From: Candidatus Anoxychlamydiales bacterium
GTDB taxonomy: Bacteria > Chlamydiota > Chlamydiia > Chlamydiales > SM23-39
DNA: 6,049 nt
Assembly: GCA_011064905.1 (NCBI GenBank)
Contig: JAAKFW010000096.1
Span: forward strand, 1 to 6,049
Direction: 5' to 3'
The notes beneath the pieces are model-generated. The model did not search any database. It saw only the letters and a list, made by a program, of their open reading frames with translations, and was not told where the DNA came from. Position numbers and translations under genes: made by a program. Of the stretch, positions 1 to 4,582 are shown one piece after another; within the stretch, counting starts at the first letter, position 1; every line of letters starts with the position of its first letter.

Positions 1-159
1 GTTAATCAAGCTCAAAGGCTTCAATTTATAGAAGGTCAGCTTCAAGAAGCTAAAAGGTATTGGAGATCTGCAGAGGATAATAGAAAGATCGCTACTAGGA
101 TACAGAAGGAAATTGATGAGCTGAAGATTGAGAGGATGAAGCTTCAGAAAAAGGGATAA
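1..159 (+). CDS. C-terminal fragment of a coiled-coil protein (5' end outside the window)
   Basis: Frame 1 is open from the first base to a TAA at 157-159 and gives 52 residues of an unknown protein. The fragment is highly charged, rich in Gln, Glu, Lys and Arg, and has no proline. Hydrophobic residues recur at heptad-like spacing in its final half (around IQKEIDELKIERMKLQ), so a C-terminal amphipathic or coiled-coil helix is likely. No catalytic motif or membrane segment is visible. A strong hairpin terminator begins one base after the stop, which supports this being the genuine end of a gene. The family cannot be named from this tail; a structural, secretion-apparatus or effector-chaperone protein would all fit. 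Confidence 0.75.
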   Translation, partial: VNQAQRLQFIEGQLQEAKRYWRSAEDNRKIATRIQKEIDELKIERMKLQKKG

Positions 160-190
160 AAAAAGAGCCTTAAAATAGGCTCTTTTAGTT
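160..190. terminator. Bidirectional intrinsic terminator
   Basis: A perfect 10-bp stem (161-170 with 177-186, core AAAAGAGCC/GGCTCTTTT) encloses a 6-base loop. T-tracts occur on the 3' side of the stem on both strands, so it can end the plus-strand gene stopping at 159 and the minus-strand gene stopping at 221. The convergent arrangement fits this double use. Confidence 0.85.
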
Positions 191-220
191 TAAAGTTTCT
201 GTGGTTTGTTTGTTATATAT

Positions 221-865
221 TTACCTTGAAAATTTTAGGTTTAGGTGTTTAGTTATTTCATCTTTTATTTGAGGATCTAATCCTTCAAAAAGCTCCCATA
301 CTAGTTTTCTTTGGGTTTCAGGATTTCTGTGTTGATCAATAATCTTGTCAATTTTATATTTAGCGTTATCGATCATTCTTTTGTACGTAAGGTCTCGCGT
401 TTTCAACTGGATGTATAAGTTTAATTCATTTTGAAGTTTTTTAGGGGAAGAGTTGACTATTTCATCTAGTTGCCTAGTTATCTCGTTATTATCTAAAGTT
501 TGGACCTTTAGAGACATATTAATTTCAATAAATACTTGGTTGATTTGTTTTTTAAATGAAAATAATTCTCTATTATCAGGTTTTGTGTTTAGTTCTGCTC
601 CTTTTGAGAAAGATCGGTCAGATGATATTTCTGGAGTCCTAGAGCTGTTTGATCTTTTTTTTTGCCCTTCTGTCCTTTCTGGCGGTACATATCTTTTGAA
701 CTCAGTTTTTTCTGAAGTTTTAAAGAGAGCAAAAAAACTGCTAATTAAATCGCTAAATAGAGTCTGAATTGTTCTCAACCATGTAGGTTTAGATTCATTT
801 CTTGCTTCTGAGGTAGTGCCCGATCTTGGTGTTGGTTGGTAAGAGGTACTTGGTGGTATTGGCAT
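221..865 (-). CDS. Hypothetical protein with Pro/Ser/Thr-rich N-terminus, possible secreted effector
   Basis: This 214-residue protein is not recognised. Residues 1-28 are rich in Pro, Ser and Thr and start MPIPPSTSYQPTP. Residues 30-49 form one short hydrophobic or amphipathic stretch (LFSDLISSFFALF). Residues 50-100 are polar and probably disordered, with many Lys, Arg, Ser and Glu. Residues 101-214 look like a helical domain without cysteine. The start is supported by AAGGAG (complement of 872-877) six bases upstream of the ATG and by a good promoter at 922-950. There is no classical signal peptide. In a chlamydia-like bacterium, a disordered Ser/Thr/Pro-rich N-terminus on an orphan protein would suit a type III secretion substrate, but that is inference only. 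A smaller plus-strand ORF inside it is a shadow. Confidence 0.8.
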   Translation of the reverse strand: MPIPPSTSYQPTPRSGTTSEARNESKPTWLRTIQTLFSDLISSFFALFKTSEKTEFKRYVPPERTEGQKKRSNSSRTPEISSDRSFSKGAELNTKPDNRELFSFKKQINQVFIEINMSLKVQTLDNNEITRQLDEIVNSSPKKLQNELNLYIQLKTRDLTYKRMIDNAKYKIDKIIDQHRNPETQRKLVWELFEGLDPQIKDEITKHLNLKFSR

Positions 866-921
866 TTTTTTCTCCTTGTTTAATATTAATTATTATATCT
901 TTTTAATTAACCATTATTAAA

Positions 922-950
922 ATTATAGTATGTTTTAATTTAATTAGCAA
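922..950 (-). promoter_or_regulatory. Predicted sigma-70-type promoter for the gene at 221-865
   Basis: Read on the minus strand, TTGCTA (950 to 945) is followed after exactly 17 bases by a consensus TATAAT (927 to 922). This predicts a transcript start near 915 and a leader of about 50 bases carrying the AAGGAG site. The rest of the gap 866-1005 is AT-rich, and I see no terminator hairpin for the upstream gene at 1006-1266, so readthrough is possible. Confidence 0.6.
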
Positions 951-1005
951 GTAATATATCTATTTTTAGTAATTAACTCACAAAAACTTATATAAACAAT
1001 TCAAA

Positions 1006-1266
1006 TTATTTATTTACAATGACTTGCGTAAAATCTTTTTTTGAAAAATTCTCGATTTGAAGCTTTTTAAGCCTAGATGTATTGCCTGATATAATAGATA
1101 CCCTACTTTGAGCTATAGATAAGCTCTTGGCTATAAAGCGGATAAGCTCTTTATTGGCTTTGCTCTTCTCAGGAGAAGCCTTTATTCTGACCTTAAGAGT
1201 ATCTTCTGCAAACCCAACTATTTGATTTACCTTGGATTTAGGGATAATTTTAACTTTTAGAATCAT
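1006..1266 (-). CDS. UPF0235/DUF167 family protein (YggU-like)
   Basis: This 86-residue protein matches the small DUF167/YggU family in length and motifs. The pattern PKSKVNQIVG is at residues 9-18, LKVRIKASPEKSKANKEL at 24-41, and SGNTSRLKKLQI at 60-71, corresponding to the family's LKVRl.ApP..gkAN..L and SG..SR.K signatures. One deviation is Glu-Lys-Ser where the family often has a small-residue/Gly stretch before KAN. The family is a compact alpha/beta fold and is widespread, including in Chlamydia, but its biochemical role is not settled. The ATG at 1266 has only a weak purine-rich site (AAGAGA) upstream, and no confident promoter was found in 1267-1552. It is divergent from tyrP and codirectional with the orphan at 221-865. 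Confidence 0.9.
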   Translation of the reverse strand: MILKVKIIPKSKVNQIVGFAEDTLKVRIKASPEKSKANKELIRFIAKSLSIAQSRVSIISGNTSRLKKLQIENFSKKDFTQVIVNK

Positions 1267-1435
1267 AATATCTCTTTCATAATAAAGGCTTTTAAGCTTT
1301 TTTACATAAAACGCTCATAATTAGGTGTTTAGTCGCAACGAATCTAACTGTTTTAATCTTGTTCTAATCAATTATTATCATAAACATATAAAAAACAGTA
1401 GCTTAAAAAAAACTAAAAAAGTAATATCTAGAGTT

Positions 1436-1489
1436 ATGAAAAATTATAAGTTCACAAATTCATTCCTTCATATTTTCCATCGAAGCTAA
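1436..1489 (+). CDS. Possible 17-codon leader ORF upstream of tyrP
   Basis: ATG at 1436 opens a 17-codon frame ending in TAA at 1487-1489 and encoding MKNYKFTNSFLHIFHRS, with one Tyr and three Phe. It ends 63 bases before the start codon of an aromatic amino acid permease. Codons 11-14 contain the segment complementary to the tyrP start site (1467-1477), and its last codons lie in a small dyad. Against it: the only Shine-Dalgarno-like bases (AGAG at 1430-1433) are too close to the ATG, and AT-rich DNA readily encodes Phe and Tyr. Whether it is translated is unproven. Confidence 0.25.
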   Translation: MKNYKFTNSFLHIFHRS

Positions 1490-1557
1490 AAGCTTCATGC
1501 AATCTAGTGTTTTGTTTAATTTAAGAATAATATTTAATGTTTAGGAGAAAATATGAA
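1467..1557 (+). promoter_or_regulatory. Candidate start-codon-sequestering leader of tyrP
   Basis: TTCATATTTTC at 1467-1477 is the exact reverse complement of GAAAATATGAA at 1547-1557, which contains the last base of the tyrP Shine-Dalgarno and the whole ATG. In mRNA this would form an 11-bp stem closing a 69-base loop, extendable into the AGGAG site by one further pair if A1546 bulges. Most pairs are A-U, so stability is moderate. No confident -35/-10 pair for tyrP was found in 1267-1552. That interval is otherwise AT-rich and shows only this pairing, the mini-ORF and the dyad at 1478-1499. Confidence 0.4.
1478..1499. repeat. Inverted repeat (operator-like dyad or hairpin) upstream of tyrP
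   Basis: GAAGCT (1482-1487) and AGCTTC (1491-1496) are perfect inverted copies around AAA. The dyad extends by three further pairs (CAT/ATG) if C1481 is bulged. It starts 75 bases upstream of the tyrP ATG. No U-tract follows directly, so it is not a convincing terminator. It could be a repressor site on DNA or a small hairpin inside the tyrP leader. Confidence 0.4.
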
Positions 1558-2752
1558 AATTAAAGAATTTATATCAGTTACTTTGCTAATAGCCGGCACT
1601 ACGATAGGAGCTGGCATGTTAGCTATTCCCTTAGTTACCGCTTCAAGTGGGTTTTTGCCTGCTTTTGTTATTACCTTTTTTGTTTGGCTTTTTATGTTTT
1701 TAACGGGGCTTTTGTTTTTAGAAGCTACCCTTTGGATGCCAAAAGATGCAAATGTTCTATCCATGACAGAGAGGTTTTTGGGTAAGAAATTTAAGATTTT
1801 ATCAGGCGGTACTTTTGTGTTTTTATATTACTGTTTGATGATTGCTTACTATGCTGCTGGAGCTCCTCTTTTTGCATCTTTTATAGATGCTATCTTTCAA
1901 ATTACTTTGAAAGGCTGGGTAATATACGCTATTTTTGGGGTTATTTTTGGGGCGATTGTTGGAGTCGGAATCAAATTTGTAGATAGAGTCAACTATATTT
2001 TGATGACAGCTTTATTTATCTCATTTTTTGTGCTAGTCGGGGTCGGGAACAAAAATGTAGATTTTGAAAGGTTTGTTTATCAGAATTGGAAAAGTGTTTT
2101 TTTTGCAGCGCCTGTCTTATTTAGTTCGTTTGGATTCCACAATGTAATCCCATCACTGACTTTTCACTTCAATCGAAAACCTAAACTTATGAGATATTCG
2201 ATTTTAGTTGGAACTGTCATTCCTTTTATTATTTATTTGCTTTGGCAATATCTAATAATTGGAGCTGTTGATAAAGAAGTAATCGATCAAACGCTAAAAG
2301 CTGGAAAACCAATCACCGTAGCTCTGCAGTCAATTACCGGAATTGGTTGGGTAAAAGCTCTTGGTAGAATTTTTGCTCTTTTTGCTATTATTACATCTAT
2401 GTTAGGGGTGTCTTTTTCTGTTGTTGATTTTCTAGGTGATGGTTTAAAAATGAAAAGACATGGAAAAGATAGGTTTTTCTTATGCCTTTTAACTTTTGTT
2501 CCTCCTTTTATCTTAACTGCCTTAGATCCATCTATTTTTGTTTTAGCAATAGGTGTTGCCGGTGGATTTGGAGAGGCTTTTTTAAATGGGATTTTGCCTG
2601 CTATGTTAGTCTGGAAAGGCAGGTATAAAGATAAACTAAAATCTAGTTTTTCTCTTTTCGGAGGGAAAATTACCCTTAGCGTTATTCTGGTTATAGGCTT
2701 TTTAGTAATGGTTTTAGAAAGCATCCATTTAGTAAAACAATATTTAAAATAA
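1553..2752 (+). CDS. tyrP: Aromatic amino acid permease (TyrP/Mtr, HAAAP family)
   Basis: This 399-residue inner-membrane protein is a proton-coupled importer of the hydroxy/aromatic amino acid permease family, probably for tyrosine or tryptophan. The hallmark N-terminal motif is clear: GTTIGAGMLAIPLVTASSGF at residues 15-34 in the first membrane helix. SFGFHNVIPSL (192-202) and FSVVDFLGDGL (288-298) match later conserved family positions. About eleven membrane helices are visible, roughly at 5-27, 33-58, 84-113, 121-142, 146-165, 182-203, 214-237, 268-292, 306-324, 326-352 and 371-392. Length and motifs match chlamydial TyrP. The start has AGGAG (1543-1547) five bases upstream of the ATG. 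Substrate preference cannot be read from sequence alone. The leader may control translation, and no good terminator follows the gene. Confidence 0.95.
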   Translation: MKIKEFISVTLLIAGTTIGAGMLAIPLVTASSGFLPAFVITFFVWLFMFLTGLLFLEATLWMPKDANVLSMTERFLGKKFKILSGGTFVFLYYCLMIAYYAAGAPLFASFIDAIFQITLKGWVIYAIFGVIFGAIVGVGIKFVDRVNYILMTALFISFFVLVGVGNKNVDFERFVYQNWKSVFFAAPVLFSSFGFHNVIPSLTFHFNRKPKLMRYSILVGTVIPFIIYLLWQYLIIGAVDKEVIDQTLKAGKPITVALQSITGIGWVKALGRIFALFAIITSMLGVSFSVVDFLGDGLKMKRHGKDRFFLCLLTFVPPFILTALDPSIFVLAIGVAGGFGEAFLNGILPAMLVWKGRYKDKLKSSFSLFGGKITLSVILVIGFLVMVLESIHLVKQYLK

Positions 2753-2754
2753 TT

Positions 2755-2791
2755 TTTACATATTGTGATAAATTGCAAATAATTCTATAGT
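2755..2791 (+). promoter_or_regulatory. Two overlapping candidate promoters for the gene at 2829
   Basis: Candidate A is TTTACA (2755-2760), 17 bases, then AATAAT (2778-2783), with a start expected near 2790. Candidate B is TTGTGA (2763-2768), 17 bases, then TATAGT (2786-2791), with a start expected near 2798. Both have ideal spacing and reasonable hexamers, but AT-rich DNA produces such matches by chance. Transcripts from A would keep about seven or eight pairs of the following hairpin; transcripts from B would lose nearly all of its left arm. Confidence 0.4.
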
Positions 2792-2824
2792 CTTTGGCTT
2801 ACTTAAAATTAAACCAAAGGCTAT
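2787..2824 (+). promoter_or_regulatory. Hairpin enclosing the ribosome-binding site of the gene at 2829
   Basis: ATAGTCTTTGG (2787-2797) pairs with CCAAAGGCTAT (2814-2824) over 11 bp with one U·G pair and a 16-base AT-rich loop. The right arm contains the only Shine-Dalgarno-like bases, AAAGG at 2816-2820, eight bases from the ATG at 2829. No U-tract follows, so it is not an intrinsic terminator of tyrP. Its position suggests control of translation initiation, possibly a thermosensor-like or regulator-binding element; this is inference. Confidence 0.55.
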
Positions 2825-2828
2825 TGAA

Positions 2829-3515
2829 ATGACATCTAGATTACAAGCTATTAGAACAGGTATTTCGACTAAAATATCAAGCGTAACTACAAGTATATCA
2901 AGTGTAACTACAGGGATATCAAATAGAGCTGCTGATGTATCAAATAAAGTTAGAAGTGGGGCGCAAGGTGTTCTAAATAGCGTAAACAGTGCAAAAAGCT
3001 ATGTTATATCTAGTTTGACGATTTCAAAAGAAAATAGAGGGAAAATAAAAGCTATACCTAAAAAAATTATGGATTTTATTATAAAAAATAGATCGCTTAT
3101 ATTTTTCGGTTTAACCGTTTTATTTTCTTATTATTTGGCTTCTGCAAAAGCTTTTGAGTATTTATCAAAAGCAGGATTTTCTTTAACAAGCTCTTTTGTC
3201 TCAGGAATGACTATAGGCACAGGTCTTTTAGCTCTAAAAAATATCTTGTTTTCTTATCCAATCAAAAATACTAAAGAGAATAAAGATAAAATTAATCAAG
3301 ATGATAAAATAAACTATTTGCTAGGTATTGCTAATCTTTGCCGAATATATATAAGCCCGGTTCAAGCTTTAGGTACATCTTTTGCTACTTTGGGTTTTAT
3401 GGCAGTGAAGACAGCATATAAAATTTTTCTACCAGCAGATGAGATAAAAAAAGATCTTGAAATAACTTTTTTAATACCAAAAAAACTTTCTAAAAAAGTA
3501 AATGTTAAACTTTGA
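2829..3515 (+). CDS. Hypothetical membrane protein with N-terminal heptad repeats
   Basis: This 228-residue protein is not recognised. Residues 1-65 are Ser/Thr-rich and amphipathic and include an exact-register heptad repeat, ISSVTTS/ISSVTTG/ISNRAAD (16-36), with Ile and Val alternating at three- and four-residue spacing as in a coiled coil or amphipathic helix. Two hydrophobic segments follow at about 88-106 and 117-139, separated by a short hinge, and a weaker one is at 178-200. The region between (144-162) is Lys/Asn/Asp-rich, and the C-terminus is basic. There is no cleavable signal peptide. Two close hydrophobic segments flanked by soluble helical regions recall the bilobed layout of chlamydial inclusion-membrane proteins, but no similarity is claimed. 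The ATG is chosen because the AAAGG site, although inside a hairpin, is eight bases upstream. Confidence 0.8.
   Translation: MTSRLQAIRTGISTKISSVTTSISSVTTGISNRAADVSNKVRSGAQGVLNSVNSAKSYVISSLTISKENRGKIKAIPKKIMDFIIKNRSLIFFGLTVLFSYYLASAKAFEYLSKAGFSLTSSFVSGMTIGTGLLALKNILFSYPIKNTKENKDKINQDDKINYLLGIANLCRIYISPVQALGTSFATLGFMAVKTAYKIFLPADEIKKDLEITFLIPKKLSKKVNVKL
2874..2915 (+). repeat. Two tandem 21-bp units (plus a partial third) inside the gene at 2829
   Basis: The units at 2874-2894 and 2895-2915 both begin ATATCAAG and differ at only a few positions. A third copy starts at 2916 with ATATCAA and then diverges. Each unit encodes seven residues (ISSVTTS, ISSVTTG), so gain or loss of a unit would keep the reading frame and lengthen or shorten the amphipathic region by one heptad. 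Confidence 0.85.
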
Positions 3516-3554
3516 GTAACAGAGGTTTATACTCAGAGTATTTAATTTGGTTTT
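3511..3554. terminator. Weak terminator between convergent genes
   Basis: TTTGAGTA (3511-3518) can pair with TACTCAGA (3530-3537) over 8 bp with one wobble, overlapping the stop codon of the plus-strand gene. A competing dyad ATACTC-A-GAGTAT lies at 3529-3541. The following bases are T-rich but interrupted (TATTTAATTTGGTTTT), so termination efficiency is doubtful. It sits in the 39-bp gap between two convergent genes, where a terminator is expected. Confidence 0.4.
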
Positions 3555-4013
3555 CTAGCACTTGATTATTTTACAAACCTTTTCAGATCCTTTGTCTTCA
3601 GAAAAATAACATTTGATCTTTATTTTTAATGCCGAGTGAATTCTATAATCTGTTCTGCTTCCCTGAAGTTTTCTGTCTCTACTATAGCCTTTTTCAATAA
3701 TCTCTTCTTGATATAAGTTTTGCGGGAAATCCCATGCTGATGGCCAGTTTTGTTTGCCAAGTATCACTTCAGCTTGATCCTCAGACTCTATATCAAAAGA
3801 TTTGTAGCCATACTTTTTAGCAAGTTCAGCTCCTTTTTGTAGAGCTTTTCTCTTTGCTGTTTTATACATCGTGTGATCTCTTATAACGATAATGGTAAAT
3901 TCGTTTTTTTCATTCCTATGCTCAAGCAGCTTATTATTAGAGTTTTGGGAATATGCGCTAGATGTTGTAATTAAAAAAACAGCAATTAATAGTGATAGAA
4001 ATCTATATCTCAT
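3555..4013 (-). CDS. Small secreted (periplasmic or exported) protein
   Basis: This 152-residue protein begins with a clear Sec signal peptide: basic MRYR, a hydrophobic core at 5-17, then TTSSAYSQ with probable cleavage around residues 20-23. There is no lipobox cysteine. The mature part contains a helix-like segment at 48-70 (KRKALQKGAELAKKYGYKSF), reminiscent of the AAEL...GY.yF pattern seen in a family of small bacterial envelope lipoproteins; this resemblance is tentative. Three cysteines occur only near the end (C135, C147, C152), so a disulfide in the periplasm is plausible. The start has GAGG (4023-4020 on the minus strand) about six bases from the ATG. A TATAAT lies at 4053-4048 on the minus strand, but with no good -35 at normal spacing. 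Function is unknown. Confidence 0.85.
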   Translation of the reverse strand: MRYRFLSLLIAVFLITTSSAYSQNSNNKLLEHRNEKNEFTIIVIRDHTMYKTAKRKALQKGAELAKKYGYKSFDIESEDQAEVILGKQNWPSAWDFPQNLYQEEIIEKGYSRDRKLQGSRTDYRIHSALKIKIKCYFSEDKGSEKVCKIIKC

Positions 4014-4047
4014 TTTTATCCTCTATAATCAATAGGTCTATTTAATG

Positions 4048-4053
4048 ATTATA
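4048..4053 (-). promoter_or_regulatory. Possible -10 element for the gene at 3555-4013
   Basis: A perfect TATAAT on the minus strand lies about 35 bases upstream of the start codon. The nearest TTGTTT (4082 to 4077) is 23 bases away, too far for a standard promoter, so the call rests on the -10 alone in AT-rich DNA. Confidence 0.3.
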
Positions 4054-4168
4054 ATTGCAGTATTGTAATTAAAATTAAACAATAATTTAAATTTACATAA
4101 TTAACTTTAACAAAAGACTAATATTAATATTTGTAAGAAGTCTATTGTCAGTGCTTTAGCGAAGATTA

Positions 4169-4203
4169 ATAAAAAAGCCCCATTGCTTAGTGGTAATAGG
4201 GCT
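4169..4203 (-). terminator. Intrinsic terminator of the histone-like gene
   Basis: Read on the minus strand, AGCCCTATT (4203 to 4195) pairs with AATGGGGCT (4184 to 4176) over 9 bp including one G·U pair, with a 10-base loop, followed by TTTTTATT. The wobble pair works only in the minus-strand transcript and only that side has a U-tract, so the orientation is clear. It lies 29 bases beyond the stop of the gene at 4232-4399. The rest of the 4014-4231 gap is AT-rich with nothing else recognised apart from the -10 at 4048. Confidence 0.85.
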
Positions 4204-4231
4204 AAATATTAAAATAGAAAATTTTTAGAAA

Positions 4232-4399
4232 TTACATTCCGCAAATTTCACATTTAGATTTTTTTGATTTTTTGCTTTTTCTTCTAGCTGGTTTTTTAGT
4301 TGCTTTTTTAGCAACTTTTCTTTTAGCTGTTTTTTTAGCTGGTTTTTTAGCAACTTTTCTTTTAGCTGTTTTTTTTGTTGTTCTTTTTTTCGCTGGCAT
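4232..4399 (-). CDS. Small histone-H1-like lysine-rich protein with a CxxCG tail
   Basis: The minus-strand frame from ATG (4399) to TAA (4232) encodes 55 residues, of which 22 are Lys and 5 Arg, with only one acidic residue. It starts MPAKKRTTKK, carries two copies of KKTAKRKVAKK (9-19 and 22-32), continues KKPARRKSKKSKK, and ends CEICGM. The Ala/Pro/Lys/Thr repeat style is that of histone-H1-like DNA-binding proteins such as chlamydial Hc2, so binding and compacting DNA, or RNA, is likely; it is much shorter than typical Hc2. The two cysteines (C50, C53) form a CxxCG knuckle not expected in Hc1/Hc2. Translation should be strong: a full AGGAGG (4413-4408) sits eight bases upstream. The gene has its own terminator, so it is probably monocistronic. 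Runs of seven and eight A in the coding strand could allow polymerase slippage. Confidence 0.88.
   Translation of the reverse strand: MPAKKRTTKKTAKRKVAKKPAKKTAKRKVAKKATKKPARRKSKKSKKSKCEICGM
4298..4375 (-). repeat. Two tandem 39-bp units in the histone-like gene
   Basis: The minus-strand units 4375-4337 and 4336-4298 are identical for their first 33 bases and differ at two of the last six, encoding KKTAKRKVAKKPA and KKTAKRKVAKKAT. This near-identity at the third codon position shows recent duplication or homogenisation. Copy-number change would stay in frame. Confidence 0.9.
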
Positions 4400-4407
4400 A
4401 TTTTCTC

Positions 4408-4413
4408 CCTCCT
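4408..4413 (-). promoter_or_regulatory. Consensus ribosome-binding site of the histone-like gene
   Basis: AGGAGG on the minus strand, eight bases before the ATG at 4399, is the strongest Shine-Dalgarno in the window and fixes the start of this small gene. Confidence 0.9.
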
Positions 4414-4478
4414 AAATCTTAGGTTTTATATATACTCTCTATTTTGCGAATATAAGATAGCTATTATTTATGCAATGG

Positions 4479-4546
4479 TTTTTTTTGGTTTTTTCTTATG
4501 TAAGGCTAAATTTTTTGTTGATTTTATATATTTTTTAAGGTTTTTT
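4479..4546. other. Helically phased T-tracts, probable curved DNA in a divergent intergenic region
   Basis: T-tracts lie at 4479-4486, 4489-4494, 4511-4516, 4522-4525, 4531-4536 and 4541-4546. Their centres are spaced about 9, 22, 10, 10 and 10 bases, close to one or two turns of the helix. A-tracts in phase with the helix are known to bend DNA. A 12-base direct repeat, GGTTTTTTCTTA, is at 4487-4498 and 4539-4550. The region lies between the divergent histone-like and thioredoxin/CcdA genes; no clear -35/-10 pair was found for either. Confidence 0.55.
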
Positions 4547-4582
4547 CTTAATTAGAAGAGATCTAAAATTTATATAGAAAAA

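Noticed and set aside
453..767. Plus-strand ORF of 104 codons
   Set aside because: It lies wholly inside the minus-strand gene 221-865, starts at a TTG with no Shine-Dalgarno, and the opposite-strand gene has a good promoter, ribosome-binding site and terminator.
866..1005. Search for tRNA, small RNA, CRISPR or mobile-element signals in this and the other intergenic gaps
   Set aside because: No cloverleaf, spaced repeats, transposase frame or terminal inverted repeats could be recognised in any gap.
241..1333. Thirteen-base direct repeat TTAGGTGTTTAGT at 241-253 and 1321-1333
   Set aside because: One copy is coding and the other intergenic, with no flanking similarity; it is most likely chance in AT-rich DNA.
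1534..1764. Minus-strand ORF of 76 codons
   Set aside because: It overlaps the 5' end of tyrP, whose conserved permease motif is encoded there on the plus strand; it has no recognisable motifs and is a shadow.
2287..2778. Minus-strand ORF of 163 codons
   Set aside because: It is antisense to the 3' half of tyrP, which continues to encode conserved membrane helices; the basic, proline-rich product is typical of antisense membrane-protein frames.
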